A stretch of 64,000 bases of DNA. Source: Siphonodentalium dalli. Lineage: Eukaryota > Mollusca > Scaphopoda > Gadilida > Siphonodentaliidae. Below the pieces are notes generated by a model. That model was not told the DNA's origin and searched no databases. It was given only the letters and a program-made list of their open reading frames with translations. Both the position numbers and the translations under genes were made by a program. Positions 36,074 through 46,540 of the stretch are shown in pieces. Location of the stretch: the NCBI GenBank assembly GCA_032622095.1, contig CP136067.1:54911899-54975898 (forward strand), in the 5' to 3' direction. Positions within the stretch are counted from its first letter, which is position 1. Each line of letters starts with the position of its first letter.

Positions 36074-36390
36074 TCAATGCCAATTCAATAAAAAATATCC
36101 TATACCAACATATGCTACCATTTTCACTTTAAAAGTGTTTAAAATATCGCCAACAAAACACTCCTTTTCAACGTTAAACGTTTCCTTTGAATCCAAGTCC
36201 AAACTACATTTAACGACAACGTTGTCCGTAAAACCTGTATGGTGTTCTTGAAACACGTGTAAAAACTTCTTAGCATGTGAAACTACGGTAAATTTTTTTA
36301 CCACGTCCATGAGAGAACATTTTAGAAACATTAGCCCTAACACACTGCTGCTAACCATGGTTTGTGACGCCATGACATAGGTGAATATTC
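36074..36390 (-). CDS. Possible terminal exon of an unrecognised minus-strand gene
   Basis: An open frame of about 105 codons ends at TGA (36074-36076). A canonical AATAAA (36030-36035) follows about 40 bases downstream, which favours a real 3' end. A plausible acceptor (AAACAG) lies near 36390; without it the frame runs on to an ATG at 36457. The protein from there contains MASQTMVSSSVLGLMFLKC, then a mixed charged/hydrophobic stretch with KCSLDLDSKETF, and ends FLLNWH. I do not recognise the family. The 5' part overlaps an inverted-repeat-like motif (GTGATGAGCC at about 36412), so the frame could also belong to a transposon. It lies in SNRNP70 intron 1 on the same strand. Confidence 0.35.
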
Positions 36391-36410
36391 CTGTTTTGAT
36401 GGGAGATTTT

Positions 36411-38069
36411 AGTGATGAGCCGATTGTCAAATAGAGCCTTGCGCCAATTGCCGACATATACGTGACGTCACACGAGGCTGACTGGATGGAATGACATTGT
36501 CTTCGACTATTTAAAGTTAATCATTAATGGAAAGTTGTGTTGGGTGAAAGACTTTGAAAAGATTAATTACAGATAGTAAAATTAACTAGAGGTGTGACTG
36601 TCCCAATGGGACTACGGATACCCCCCTGTTTTTAAAATACTAAGATGTTTCACATGTCAGTAAACATTTAGTTAAAATAATAAAATAACAGTTCCCATTG
36701 CAGGTGTACAACCATAACCCTAATCGTATACCTATTGACCGAAAAATGTAGGAATAAAAGCTTGGACAAAATTATGTATGTTGCGAAAAAAATTCTATGT
36801 CGAAAAAGGGGAATAACTCCACACAAAAAATGTCAGAGACATCATAATCGCAGGTGCACAGGTTCCCATGGTACTAAATATCAGTGCCAAGATTAAAAAA
36901 CATTGACCGAAAAATGTAGAAATAAAAGCTCGGACAAAATTATGCATGTTGCAAAAAACAATTCTAAGTCGAAAAAGGGGGATAACTCCACCAAAAAATG
37001 TCGGACAGACGTCATAATCGCAGGTGCACAAGTTCCCATGGTACTAAATATCTGTGCCACGTTTTAAACTAATTGACCAAAAAATGTAGGGATAAAAGCT
37101 CGGACAAAAGTATACATGTTGCGAAAAAATTCTAAGTCGAAAAAGGGGGGATAACTCCACCAAAAAAAGTCGCACAAACGTCATAATCGCAGGTGCACAG
37201 GTTCCCATTGTGGTTGATGTATGTGCCAAGTTTCACGGAAATTGATCAAAAAACGACTGAGAAAAACTCAGGACAAATTTGTGTCCACGGACGGACGACA
37301 GGCGGACAAGCTGACTCCAGTATACCCCCCCCTAACTTCGTTGCGGGGGGTATAATAACTAAATTTCTTTAAATCTTTTTAATATCTGACTATTAATGCT
37401 TGTACAGTTTTTCGTCCTGACAACTGATACACATGTTATAATATGCTCAATTTAATTGAACAAACAGTGAAGTCAGCTGCGCAATTAAATGTCACGTGAC
37501 ATGCACTTTCGGTATCTACAGTTTATACCTGTTTTACGCTGCGTGTACTGTATAGATAGATTTGTTGTGATGCGTATGCATACATTTTGATTTTTGATAG
37601 TCTGACATACGTAAATCAAAATGTTTACATGTTGACACACAATAAAGTTACGTATCGGCTTACATAGAGTCCCATGAGATGTAATTTGTGTACATCATCA
37701 TATAATTTATGATTACGCGCAATCACGGCGTCATCATCGCAGCCTGGCTCTAACCCAAATTGTCACATGCTTCCCGGCAATCCACACTGTAATATATTGT
37801 TCAAACATAGACCCAGATACGGCCAGTGTATAGAAGAGGAGATGGCTGTATATGAAGTTTGTGTTTGGTAAATCACTTTCCCCATGTTTACTGGTCATTT
37901 ATTCAACAAAACATCGTCATATTTAAAACAGTTTATTGAAGAAAAACAAGCACCTGATTTCTATTTAGAGAATCGGAAATGCCGATGTTGAAACCCGAGT
38001 ACCGATTGTCATCAGATGGGCCACAATCGGCCGATTCCGATTGTCGTTCCCGATTATAGGCTCATCACT
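36411..38069. mobile_element. Possible element bounded by GTGATGAGCC inverted ends
   Basis: AGTGATGAGCC with CGATTGTC at the left, and GGCTCATCACT preceded by CCGATTGTCG at the right, form an inverted pair about 1.66 kb apart. AATCGG/CCGATT motifs cluster near the right end, as in some hAT elements. No target duplication was found, and a tandem array (36589-37354) sits inside. Tentative. Confidence 0.3.
36589..37354 (+). repeat. HINE-like element: terminal hairpins around three 168-bp monomers
   Basis: Starts GAGGTGTG, then a small hairpin (GTCCCAATGGGAC), then ATACCCCCC. The core has monomers at 36801, 36970 and 37138 (AAAAAGGGGATAACTCCAC). It ends with GGAC-type repeats and a hairpin TATACCCCCC ... 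GGGGGGTATA (37321-37354). The left ATACCCCCC and right GGGGGGTAT are subterminal inverted repeats, as in Helentron-associated elements. Confidence 0.65.
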
Positions 38070-39647
38070 TGAAGATTTAAACGAAAACGATGTATTTTTT
38101 ATTTTCCGTGGGCATATTTTTTTTACGAAATGCGTCTGGACGTTGAGTCATTAGAAACGGGGCCTATTATAAAGCGACGAACTGAGACAAACAGCGTCGG
38201 CAGCTATTTTATTTTATATATTTTTTGGTGCGGGAGGTTTTAACAGGTGAAACAAAGTTGTTATTTTTTTTAGGCCTAACCTGCCCTGGCATGTGGGGAG
38301 TGATTGACACAAACACGCGACTGATGGTGCGACGAATTTATTTCGCCTCTGGTTGATAATAGTCCAGCCTCGATAAGCATGGAATTTGAGATTGCATATA
38401 ATTAGTACAATTGGAATTTAGATAGTGATATATTTTGCATGAAAAGAATGTACACATATAAATAACTATTGCCTATTCTGAAAGATATCGAACAGGACAT
38501 CACTAAAAGCCAGGTGGTTATTCTGCCTTATATACAATAATATGTTATCAAAGAACACAATGTTCTGACTGGTCAACATTTATTTTAAATAATAAATAAT
38601 TGATGCATTTATATAGCACCATGATGGCCGCATCCCACAGTAAATTAGTTTCAACACTGGTTTCAATGCTCTTCACATGATTATTAGGAGAACTGAAATA
38701 TGAGATTGCTTGCTGAAGGCAACCAAGGCAGACAGACATTCAATGGCAGAAATGGGGGATTGGATAATATGAAGTTACCAGTCAAGCACACTAACCACTG
38801 GACCACTATGTTAACGAGGTCCAGATGTTAGCCTCTGAAGGTTGATCAGGATTATTTTATGGTATAAGATTTTTTCACGAATGTAATGTTAGTGAAGTCG
38901 GACATGAAAAAAATTGCGAGATTTAACAATTTCCTCTACCGTTGTTGGTGGCAGTACGAAAAATAGTGTGTACTCTTATTTTACATACTTTTTTAATTAA
39001 TGTTTTGTAATAAAATTTATGGTATCAATGGTTATCTGCCAGACGTTCAGAACTTGGATTTAAAATTATTGACTATCAGTAAATACTATTAGATCATACA
39101 CTGACTGAAAATTCACCTAGTGGTTATATATGGTATGATATGGGTATCCTACCATCACCTCCCCTCCCCCTCCCCTAGGCCTAGCTTATTTAAGTACCGG
39201 TACACATGTTATTACACAACTATTTATATATTTGATTGATTACATTACTTGAGGATTTCACCAGCCGAATGCACTGGTTTCTTCCATGCTAGTGGAAATT
39301 TCTTTTTTGAAATCTGTGTCCAAGTTTTGAAGAAATTAAGAATAAATACAAGTTTGAACAAAATGCATTGATATACTACTGCCACCTATACAGTATCACT
39401 TAATACTTATGGATCCAATTCCAATCCAGCAATATAGATTTGACTCTCTTATGGGATTGACCATGAAGAAGCTTTATGATTATTATGGAGTTTTCTTTAT
39501 TATCTAAGGGGAATAATTCTACTTCATGAGAACTTTGGTGCTTCCCAGGATAACGAGGAACGTGGTATTGGAATCATTGGTATAACCATCATGCACATAA
39601 AACTCAAGCCTATCCATATCCCTTACTAGTACTGTAGTAGTACATGA
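38070..39647. other. SNRNP70 intron 1, possible SINE trace
   Basis: Around 38760-38815 the text CACACTAACCACTGGACCAC resembles the reversed A-box region of tRNA-derived SINEs, but no complete A/B box pair or tail could be defined. The rest is unassigned. Confidence 0.3.
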
Positions 39648-39890
39648 CCAGAACTGCGCTGGAGCAGCATTAAAGATCATGTGCCAGTGCATTCTCTTAT
39701 ATACAAGTCTCCTGTAGGGAGCCTCGCATATATAAGAGAATGTCCTGACTTACAAGGTCAATGTAAATATTGTGAGGCCAATGTATTCTTTTATATATGT
39801 AAGGCGTCCTATGGGCGACTCACATATATAACAGAATGCATTGGCACAGGGTTTTCACAAAATTTCAGGAAGCTCCAGTCATGAAAAAGT
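39648..39890. mobile_element. Copy of the TATATAAG palindrome family, reversed
   Basis: Two palindromic modules with the spacer in reverse orientation. Ends decayed (CCAGTCATGAAAAAGTTTAA at the right). Confidence 0.65.
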
Positions 39891-40189
39891 TTAATATATC
39901 AAATCACTCAGTTGTAGCGGTTGCAACCTGCTGCATACTGGCAGCTGGGGTAGCAGAATCACTATGGGCAAGGGCGGCACAACCTTCAGAAGGACACTTC
40001 CCCAACACCAATGTAAATATAAATGCATTTGTGCAGGCTAGAGCCCCATGCTTAACCCCTGAGTGACGCACCCTAGGGAGTAAACAATTGCAGCAGAGAA
40101 ATTGGGGCCCAACGAGTATGACTCTCGCTCAATCAATATATTTCATTGCTGTACCCATAAAATCAGAGTGTACATGTAACAATTGAATT

Positions 40190-40347
40190 TTTGAGAAAAT
40201 GATTTTATCAGTATTTAGCAAATCAAGGACTGCAAATTCAAGGCTTTTCAAGGAGTTTGGTGAAATACAAGGGTTTTCAAGGGCCTTGAATATGGATTTT
40301 CATATTCAAGGGTGTTCAAGGGTTTTCAAGGACCCGCGGGAACCCTG
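40190..40347. mobile_element. One end of a hAT-type element with CAAGG-rich subterminal repeats
   Basis: Read as complement from 40347 it begins CAGGGTTCCCGCGGGTCC, a typical hAT-like terminus, followed by many TCCTTGAAAAC/CCTTGAA repeats. No matching opposite end was found to the left, so this is probably a truncated copy. Confidence 0.45.
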
Positions 40348-40965
40348 TAATCATACAATGTATATACTGGAATTAGTGGATTCAATTCCACATGCTCAGC
40401 TCAGAAGAATCTGACACTAAAATAAATAATTTGGAATAGTAAAATGGAGTTGAAAAAACACCCCCTATAAATAATTCGCAGAAAAAATAAACATGCAGAC
40501 CCAAATAAGGGAAGGAATTTGGGTAGAAAATTAATAAACAGGCATGCACTATTATTTGGAGTCCAAGAGTACCCTATTTGGTAGAACTAGGCAATTCAAT
40601 TAAAGGCTTGGTTTGAAAAATAATTTGTCATAAAAATCCAGGATCTATGGCATCTAGGCTGCTCGGACCTAGGCATCTAATCTAGGCTGATCGCCATTGG
40701 ATATACATCCACTGGTATGATGCTAATTTATTATTATTATTTTAGCAAAACAGTATATTTATTATTTTAGAACCCATTCATAAGTATTAATTGGTTAAAT
40801 AAATAGAGATAATTCCATGGGGGTAACTTGTTACATGTAGATCCTAGTGTCCCTTTAGGACAAACATGTTGTGTTATACCATAGACACAGGGTCTTAGTA
40901 TTGAAAGGGTTAATTTCAACTGTTCCAAGTCCACTAATAAATATCTGTTAACAAACTCAATATAA

Positions 40966-41570
40966 GAGGTGTGCACTCGAGTGCTAGCATACCCCCACCG
41001 TGGCAAATTCAACCCGCATTATCCGTAAACTCAACCAAAAAGATTTTTAACTTTAAAGAAAAATTCGGACTAATAATATCGATATGGTGTCACAAGATGC
41101 TTGTACAGAAAATATTATTCAAATCGGTTCATATTTGTTAAAGTTATTAAGTCAGACAGAATTTTCTAAGTCAAAATAAGTCAAAAATGAGGTGTAATAT
41201 TATGAAAAACAGTCTGAGCCAATCCCTAGCCGCATCATGTAGAAAGGCTATTGTGAGAAGCATGTATACCAAAAATTATTGAAATCGGTTCATATTTGTT
41301 AAAGTTATTAAGTCGGAAAGAATTTTCCAAGTTAAAATAAGTCGAAAAAGAGGCGTAACTTGAAGAAAAAAAGTCGGACTGATCCTTAATTAGCACCATG
41401 CGGAGAAACCGTCCTAAGGAGATTGCATACAAAAAATTATTGAAATCGGTTTATAGTTGTTCGAGTTATGAGGTTGGACGGACGGACGGACAAACGGACG
41501 GAGAAAGCGTGACTGACGGACGCAGTCAATCCAGTATACCTCCCATTTTCTTCGAAAGTGGGGGTATAAT
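40966..41570 (+). repeat. HINE-like element: terminal hairpins around three 161-bp monomers
   Basis: Same plan as 36589-37354: GAGGTGTG, hairpin GCACTCGAGTGC, CATACCCCCAC, then monomers with GAAATCGGTT at about 41121, 41282 and 41443, then GGACGGACGGACGG and a hairpin TATACCTCCC ... GGGGGTATA (41535-41568). The internal monomers differ in sequence from those at 36589 although the ends agree. Confidence 0.65.
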
Positions 41571-43782
41571 AATTAACCAGCACAATCTTACATGTAATTA
41601 TCATTATGTATCTCCAATCAATCAGATTAGAAACTACTACCGTAGTACATAAAGTTATTGACATTTAATAGCATGACAATTCATAAAACAACATTTCATC
41701 AGTGGTTGAACTCGGAAAAACTAATCCAAAAACAAAACATACAACAACACATGTATATAATATACAATAGGGTGTCACTCTAAATTAAAATTGATATTTA
41801 ATTAACCAGTGACGAGTCAAAGAATTTCCCAGTGAAAATAAGGACCAAACATAATTTACATTTCTCAGTAAAGTGATTATTACACCATGACCACTCTCCT
41901 CCCAGGAGGGACTGTATCCATATAAATGAAGCTTTATAAAAAATATGCTCTATCTTCCCAGTAGCTCTTCCAAGAAGAACAAACAACAATACTTATATTT
42001 TCATGTCATGCTTCAATTAATAACAAAGATACAAGGTACACATCTTATGTTTGCACATATTTCACTTAAAAGGGGTATGAAAAGATATTTCTAATAAAAT
42101 ACTTTGTATCGATGTTCCAACAATAGCCATATTTTCATTCCCGTTCATAAAATAATTGAGAAGAAAAAAATATTTCTTATTAATAATAGTAATAGACTGA
42201 AAATTATTATTTTATAACTCCAAATCTATCCATAAAATTTGGGAAGAGATACACCAATTTTAAATGATAATACTTGCGTGGATAAATAATTTATTTGAAT
42301 ATGAATATTTTTTTTAATTAACTTGAACTAATAATATTTTCTAAATGTTAGCAGAACTATAAAACTATAATCAGTATAATAAAATGATTATTGACGACTT
42401 AATATTTCAAATAATTTATTCTGTAGTACCGTACTAAAAATAAATAAGTGGCTTTAATAAATGACATCAAGATAAAATAATTGATTATTTTATTTTTATA
42501 CACAAACAAGATATATTACAATGATACACAATATAAGAAAAACACAGGCATGATATCACATCTACTGCAAACCAAAAACACTGCACATGTACATTAATTT
42601 ACAGTAATGTTCATATGGGTGCAGATTCTGAAAATGCAAACACTCAGCCATTTATTTTGGCCCAAACTGTAAAATTCAATCTGGACAGAGATTGTAAATG
42701 TATGACATATTTGATATAAATTACTTCAAAAATAACTCCTGGAGAGAGAAACAACAGATCAATAATTCATCACAGGCTCTCTCTTCGATTGCAACAATTT
42801 CAACAGCATCGGAATCTTGGTTTAAACACTGAGTGTCCTACAGTGGATCGCTTCATTGATAAATATCAATTGAGCGGTGCTCTGTGTTTAGAAATCTCTG
42901 ACTGACCCATTTCTACAAATAGGATGTTTAGACCAGGAATACACATCCTATGTGGTCATATTTACGGCACTGCATATACATAAATTAAGCACATATGTGG
43001 AGAAGATAAAATGTTAGACAGAAATTAATTGTTCCTAGCTGTGGCGACTGACCTAATTGCCACTGGAATTGAGAGATGTATTCTTGAACACTGATGCCTA
43101 CACTACACATCTGTTCTAATTGTGGAGTAGCAGACACTGTGATCAGAGCTCCAGAAGTGATCAATTGTAAACAGACATAGCATTTTCCTGAGGAAAATTC
43201 AATTAAGGAACATGGTGATTACATGAGGCACATGTGAATAATTTATAGATTCAGTCACTCACATCAATTCATTTCTGCGAGGTTCACTCACGACACTGCC
43301 AACACCGTTTCTCGCGAACTCTACTGGATTTAGTACATATACGCTGAGGATATAACTATGCATATTTATGATGACACTGGGAATTATGTTAGCCTTTCCT
43401 ATCATAAACAAGGGACTTTCCAAAAGTGACCCTGAACTTACGTTGCAGACAAGTCTTCAGACTACAGAATCAGAACAATGCTGTATTCTTCCAGGCCAAG
43501 AAGAGCGTTTATTATTGGAAGATACTACACACGTGCAAAAGATTTCTCAGTTTTTCTTTCACCATGGATAGATAAGTTCAACAGTTTTCGTGGAATAATT
43601 TGGGAGTAGCTGTGTTTGGATTTATACAATGTGCATTTTGGCCTAGGCCAATGGCGACTCTAGTGTCGGCCATTTTAGAGACCTTGTAAGTGTTTGTAAA
43701 CAATGCACCATAAATAAAATAGAAGACGTAATGAGAAAACATTGGCACAATAATTTTGTTATGTACTGTAGTTATCAATTAC
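41571..43782. other. SNRNP70 intron 1, 5'-proximal part
   Basis: Notably free of the repeat families seen elsewhere, very AT-rich at 42100-42550. No exon recognised. May contain first-intron regulatory sequence. Confidence 0.4.
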
Positions 43783-43926
43783 CTCAAAATCCTTTAGAAA
43801 AGCTGAAACGCCGGAATACGGGACTCTTTTCTTCTCGTGCGGAAGTTTATCTACTGGTGTAACGAACGGTATAGGATCTCTCGGCGCAAACAAAGCTAAC
43901 AAGTTTGGTGGAAGAAACTGAGTCAT
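43783..43926 (-). CDS. SNRNP70: U1 snRNP 70 kDa protein, exon 1 (residues 1-48)
   Basis: U1-70K is a core protein of the U1 snRNP that recognises 5' splice sites. Its N-terminal arm wraps the Sm ring and contacts U1-C, and its RRM binds U1 stem-loop 1. The exon encodes [20 protein letters not shown] at the start, which matches the family nearly residue for residue, then the expected DKLPHEKK motif, and ends at KDFE on a codon boundary with donor GTAATT. The ATG has A at -3. It joins in frame to the exon at 20031-20093 across an intron of about 23.7 kb. The start codon faces the Kv1 start 1.08 kb away, so the two genes are divergent. The identification is secure; whether an untranslated exon exists upstream cannot be told. 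Confidence 0.94.
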
Positions 43927-45007
43927 TTTCGATATTAAACCGCCTTTTGTCAGAAAAATATGATCTTGCGAAGAATGATTTTGTTATCCGGAATCGCCGG
44001 TAGCTGTCAGTAACTAGTGTAGTCTCAGTTCATCTCCATCTCGTGATCATAAATCGAATTTCGTGGCACTGACGATTGTACAGCGTGCGTTCTTTCCGCC
44101 TCGCGTTGAGAGCGTGAATGTACTCCGCAGTAAATCAATATCGCTAAAAAAAAACAATAAATTAAATTTCTTAACTGAACAAGTTTGTTACAATGGTGAC
44201 AAGGAATGATGCTCTGTGATTTACTGGCGAATATTATTCGCGTTGATTTAATATTTAATGATTTAGGATACAATATTCGCTCTGGCAATATTTAGAACAG
44301 ATCGATTTGATTGGTCCGCTCAGATATCGACCGCACGAGTGCAGAGTGCAGAGTTCACGATAACCAGCAAGGTTCCCGACGGGTTGTGACAGCTTTGCTA
44401 TCGCATAATTTCGAGCTCACAATTATGCATCTTTACACAACAATCAAATAAAGCCGATAAGTGAACTGATATAAAGAACACACACTTCTATAACAGCACA
44501 ACAATCGGGATATAGTATTGCCCTAATCTCTCTAATCCCTAGCTCATTTATGATGTAAATAATGCCCTGTTGTCAGCGAAAATTGAGAGCACAATTGTCA
44601 AAAATAACACAAGACGATTTTGCCGGGGTTCCACGAATGTTAATTCCAAATGTGTATCTAAAACAGTTTTTGTGGAGGGTAAATGCAGAGAAGATTGAAC
44701 AGGTTTTGTATCTAATATTCGTTGTTTCAGTTTATGTAACTGTAAATGCGAAGCTTTGTAATTCGTTGTAAATAATACACCGAAGTTGACCGCATGCCTC
44801 GACAACACTGTGCGGGGATACACTCAGTCTCAATACCCGTGTATTTTTAGACTCTACTATTATCGATATTTCTACATGGAAAAATGTTGCCACCACTGGC
44901 ATTACAGTCATTCATTGTCAGACCTTTTTATATCGGTCAGCTACTGTATAGACTGATGACACAGATAATGGCAGATTTACCTACGTTATGACTTGTGCTA
45001 AGTTAAT
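43927..45007. promoter_or_regulatory. Bidirectional upstream region between SNRNP70 and Kv1
   Basis: 1.08 kb separates the divergent start codons of SNRNP70 (minus) and Kv1 (plus). It must hold the SNRNP70 promoter and at least part of the Kv1 5' region unless Kv1 has a distant 5'-UTR exon. It is free of the repeat families found elsewhere, and CpG content is raised near 44040-44110 and 44330-44400. No TATA box or initiator could be assigned with confidence. Confidence 0.5.
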
Positions 45008-46540
45008 ATGGAGGCAGCTTTGGCAAGCTTGGAGTTGGAGGGCAATGGGCCTATGGGATGTGGACCTAGACAACCACTGATATCACGTTCTTTTATTCCT
45101 ATTTCCAGATCCTTTCCAAAGCTGTCGGATGAGGATCATGTACATGCAGATGATGGAATGGATATGCAAGAGAACGGATATGAGTGCTGTGAACGTGTTG
45201 TGATCAACGTCAGTGGCCTGAGGTTTGAGACACAACTAAAAACATTAGATCAATTTCCAGAAACCTTACTTGGAAATCCTTCAAAAAGGAATAGGTATTA
45301 CGATCCACTCAGGAATGAGTATTTCTTCGATCGGAACAGACCCAGTTTTGATGCGATCTTATATTTCTATCAAAGTGGAGGTAGGTTGAGAAGACCGGTG
45401 AATGTTCCGATTGATGTATTCTCAGAAGAAATCAAGTTCTATGAACTTGGAGAGAATGCATTTGAAAAATATAGGGAAGATGAAGGCTTCATTAAGGAAG
45501 AAGAGAAGCCGTTACCTCAAAACGAATTTCAGAGGCGAGTGTGGTTACTGTTTGAATATCCGGAAAGCTCCACTGCAGCCAGGCTAATCGCAATTTTATC
45601 TGTGTGTATTATATTGTTATCCATTGTTATCTTCTGTTTAGAAACTCTACCCGAATTCAAACACTACAGACTGGTAAATTCAACTACGAATGGTACGACA
45701 TCAATTGAGGAAGACGATATTCCAAAATTTACAGAACCTTTTTTCATAATAGAGACTTGCTGTATAATATGGTTCACATTTGAGCTGCTAGTACGTTTCT
45801 CGTCTTGTCCAGAGAAATTAGGATTCTTCAAAAATATAATGAATTTAATTGATATCATAGCAATCATTCCATACTTTATTACCTTGGGTACCGTGGTTGC
45901 AGATGAAAGTAAAAGTAACAATCAAGCTATGTCATTGGCCATCTTGAGGGTCATACGACTGGTTCGAGTATTTAGAATTTTCAAATTGTCAAGACATTCT
46001 AAAGGATTACAAATTTTAGGACAGACACTCAAGGCAAGTATGCGAGAACTAGGTCTTCTGATATTCTTTCTTTTCATTGGAGTTATCCTGTTTTCAAGTG
46101 CAGTGTATTTCGCAGAGTCTGATGCAAAAAAGTCACATTTCAAGAGTATTCCTGATGCTTTTTGGTGGGCTGTGGTGACCATGACGACGGTAGGTTATGG
46201 TGACATGCGACCCATTGGAGTGTGGGGAAAACTTGTTGGATCTCTGTGTGCGATAGCCGGTGTGTTAACTATTGCACTACCAGTGCCAGTTATCGTGTCA
46301 AATTTCAACTATTTCTATCACAGAGAGACAGAAGGTGATGACAAAAGTTCGTACACTCATGTTCAGTCTTGTCCAAATTACTCGAGGAGAAAGAGTGAAG
46401 ATTCTGAATGTGCATCTGATAACATCATGGAAATGGAAGAAGGAAATAATCTCTATGCAGACAAACCAAAAGAGAATCACACAGGAAAACTTAACAATCC
46501 TTCTAGCTTGAATAACTTGAGCATAGAGACTGACGTATGA
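45008..46540 (+). CDS. Kv1: Shaker-type (Kv1) voltage-gated potassium channel, complete intronless CDS
   Basis: Alpha subunit of a tetrameric voltage-gated K+ channel of excitable-cell membranes. Seen in the 510-aa translation: T1 tetramerisation domain from about residue 62 ([16 protein letters not shown]) to 160; S1 about 192-212; an S1-S2 loop with sequons at N224 and N228; S2 245-265; S3 277-297; S4 308-329 with Arg/Lys every third residue (R314, R317, R320, R323, K326, R329); S5 347-368; selectivity filter TVGYGD at 394-399; S6 with the PVPV bend at 425-428; C-terminal SIETDV, a class I PDZ ligand identical to the end of Drosophila Shaker. An in-frame TAA at 44999-45001 makes 45008 the first usable ATG. 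The N-terminus is short, with no obvious inactivation ball. A single coding exon is usual in vertebrate Kv1 genes but not in fly Shaker. The residue after GYGDM is Arg401, at the external TEA position. A TAAG just upstream (44998-45001) could be the acceptor of a 5'-UTR intron. Confidence 0.97.
   Translation: MEAALASLELEGNGPMGCGPRQPLISRSFIPISRSFPKLSDEDHVHADDGMDMQENGYECCERVVINVSGLRFETQLKTLDQFPETLLGNPSKRNRYYDPLRNEYFFDRNRPSFDAILYFYQSGGRLRRPVNVPIDVFSEEIKFYELGENAFEKYREDEGFIKEEEKPLPQNEFQRRVWLLFEYPESSTAARLIAILSVCIILLSIVIFCLETLPEFKHYRLVNSTTNGTTSIEEDDIPKFTEPFFIIETCCIIWFTFELLVRFSSCPEKLGFFKNIMNLIDIIAIIPYFITLGTVVADESKSNNQAMSLAILRVIRLVRVFRIFKLSRHSKGLQILGQTLKASMRELGLLIFFLFIGVILFSSAVYFAESDAKKSHFKSIPDAFWWAVVTMTTVGYGDMRPIGVWGKLVGSLCAIAGVLTIALPVPVIVSNFNYFYHRETEGDDKSSYTHVQSCPNYSRRKSEDSECASDNIMEMEEGNNLYADKPKENHTGKLNNPSSLNNLSIETDV

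Noticed and set aside
38760-38815. tRNA-like or SINE A-box sequence
   Set aside because: No full cloverleaf and no B box at the right distance; not called as RNA gene or SINE.
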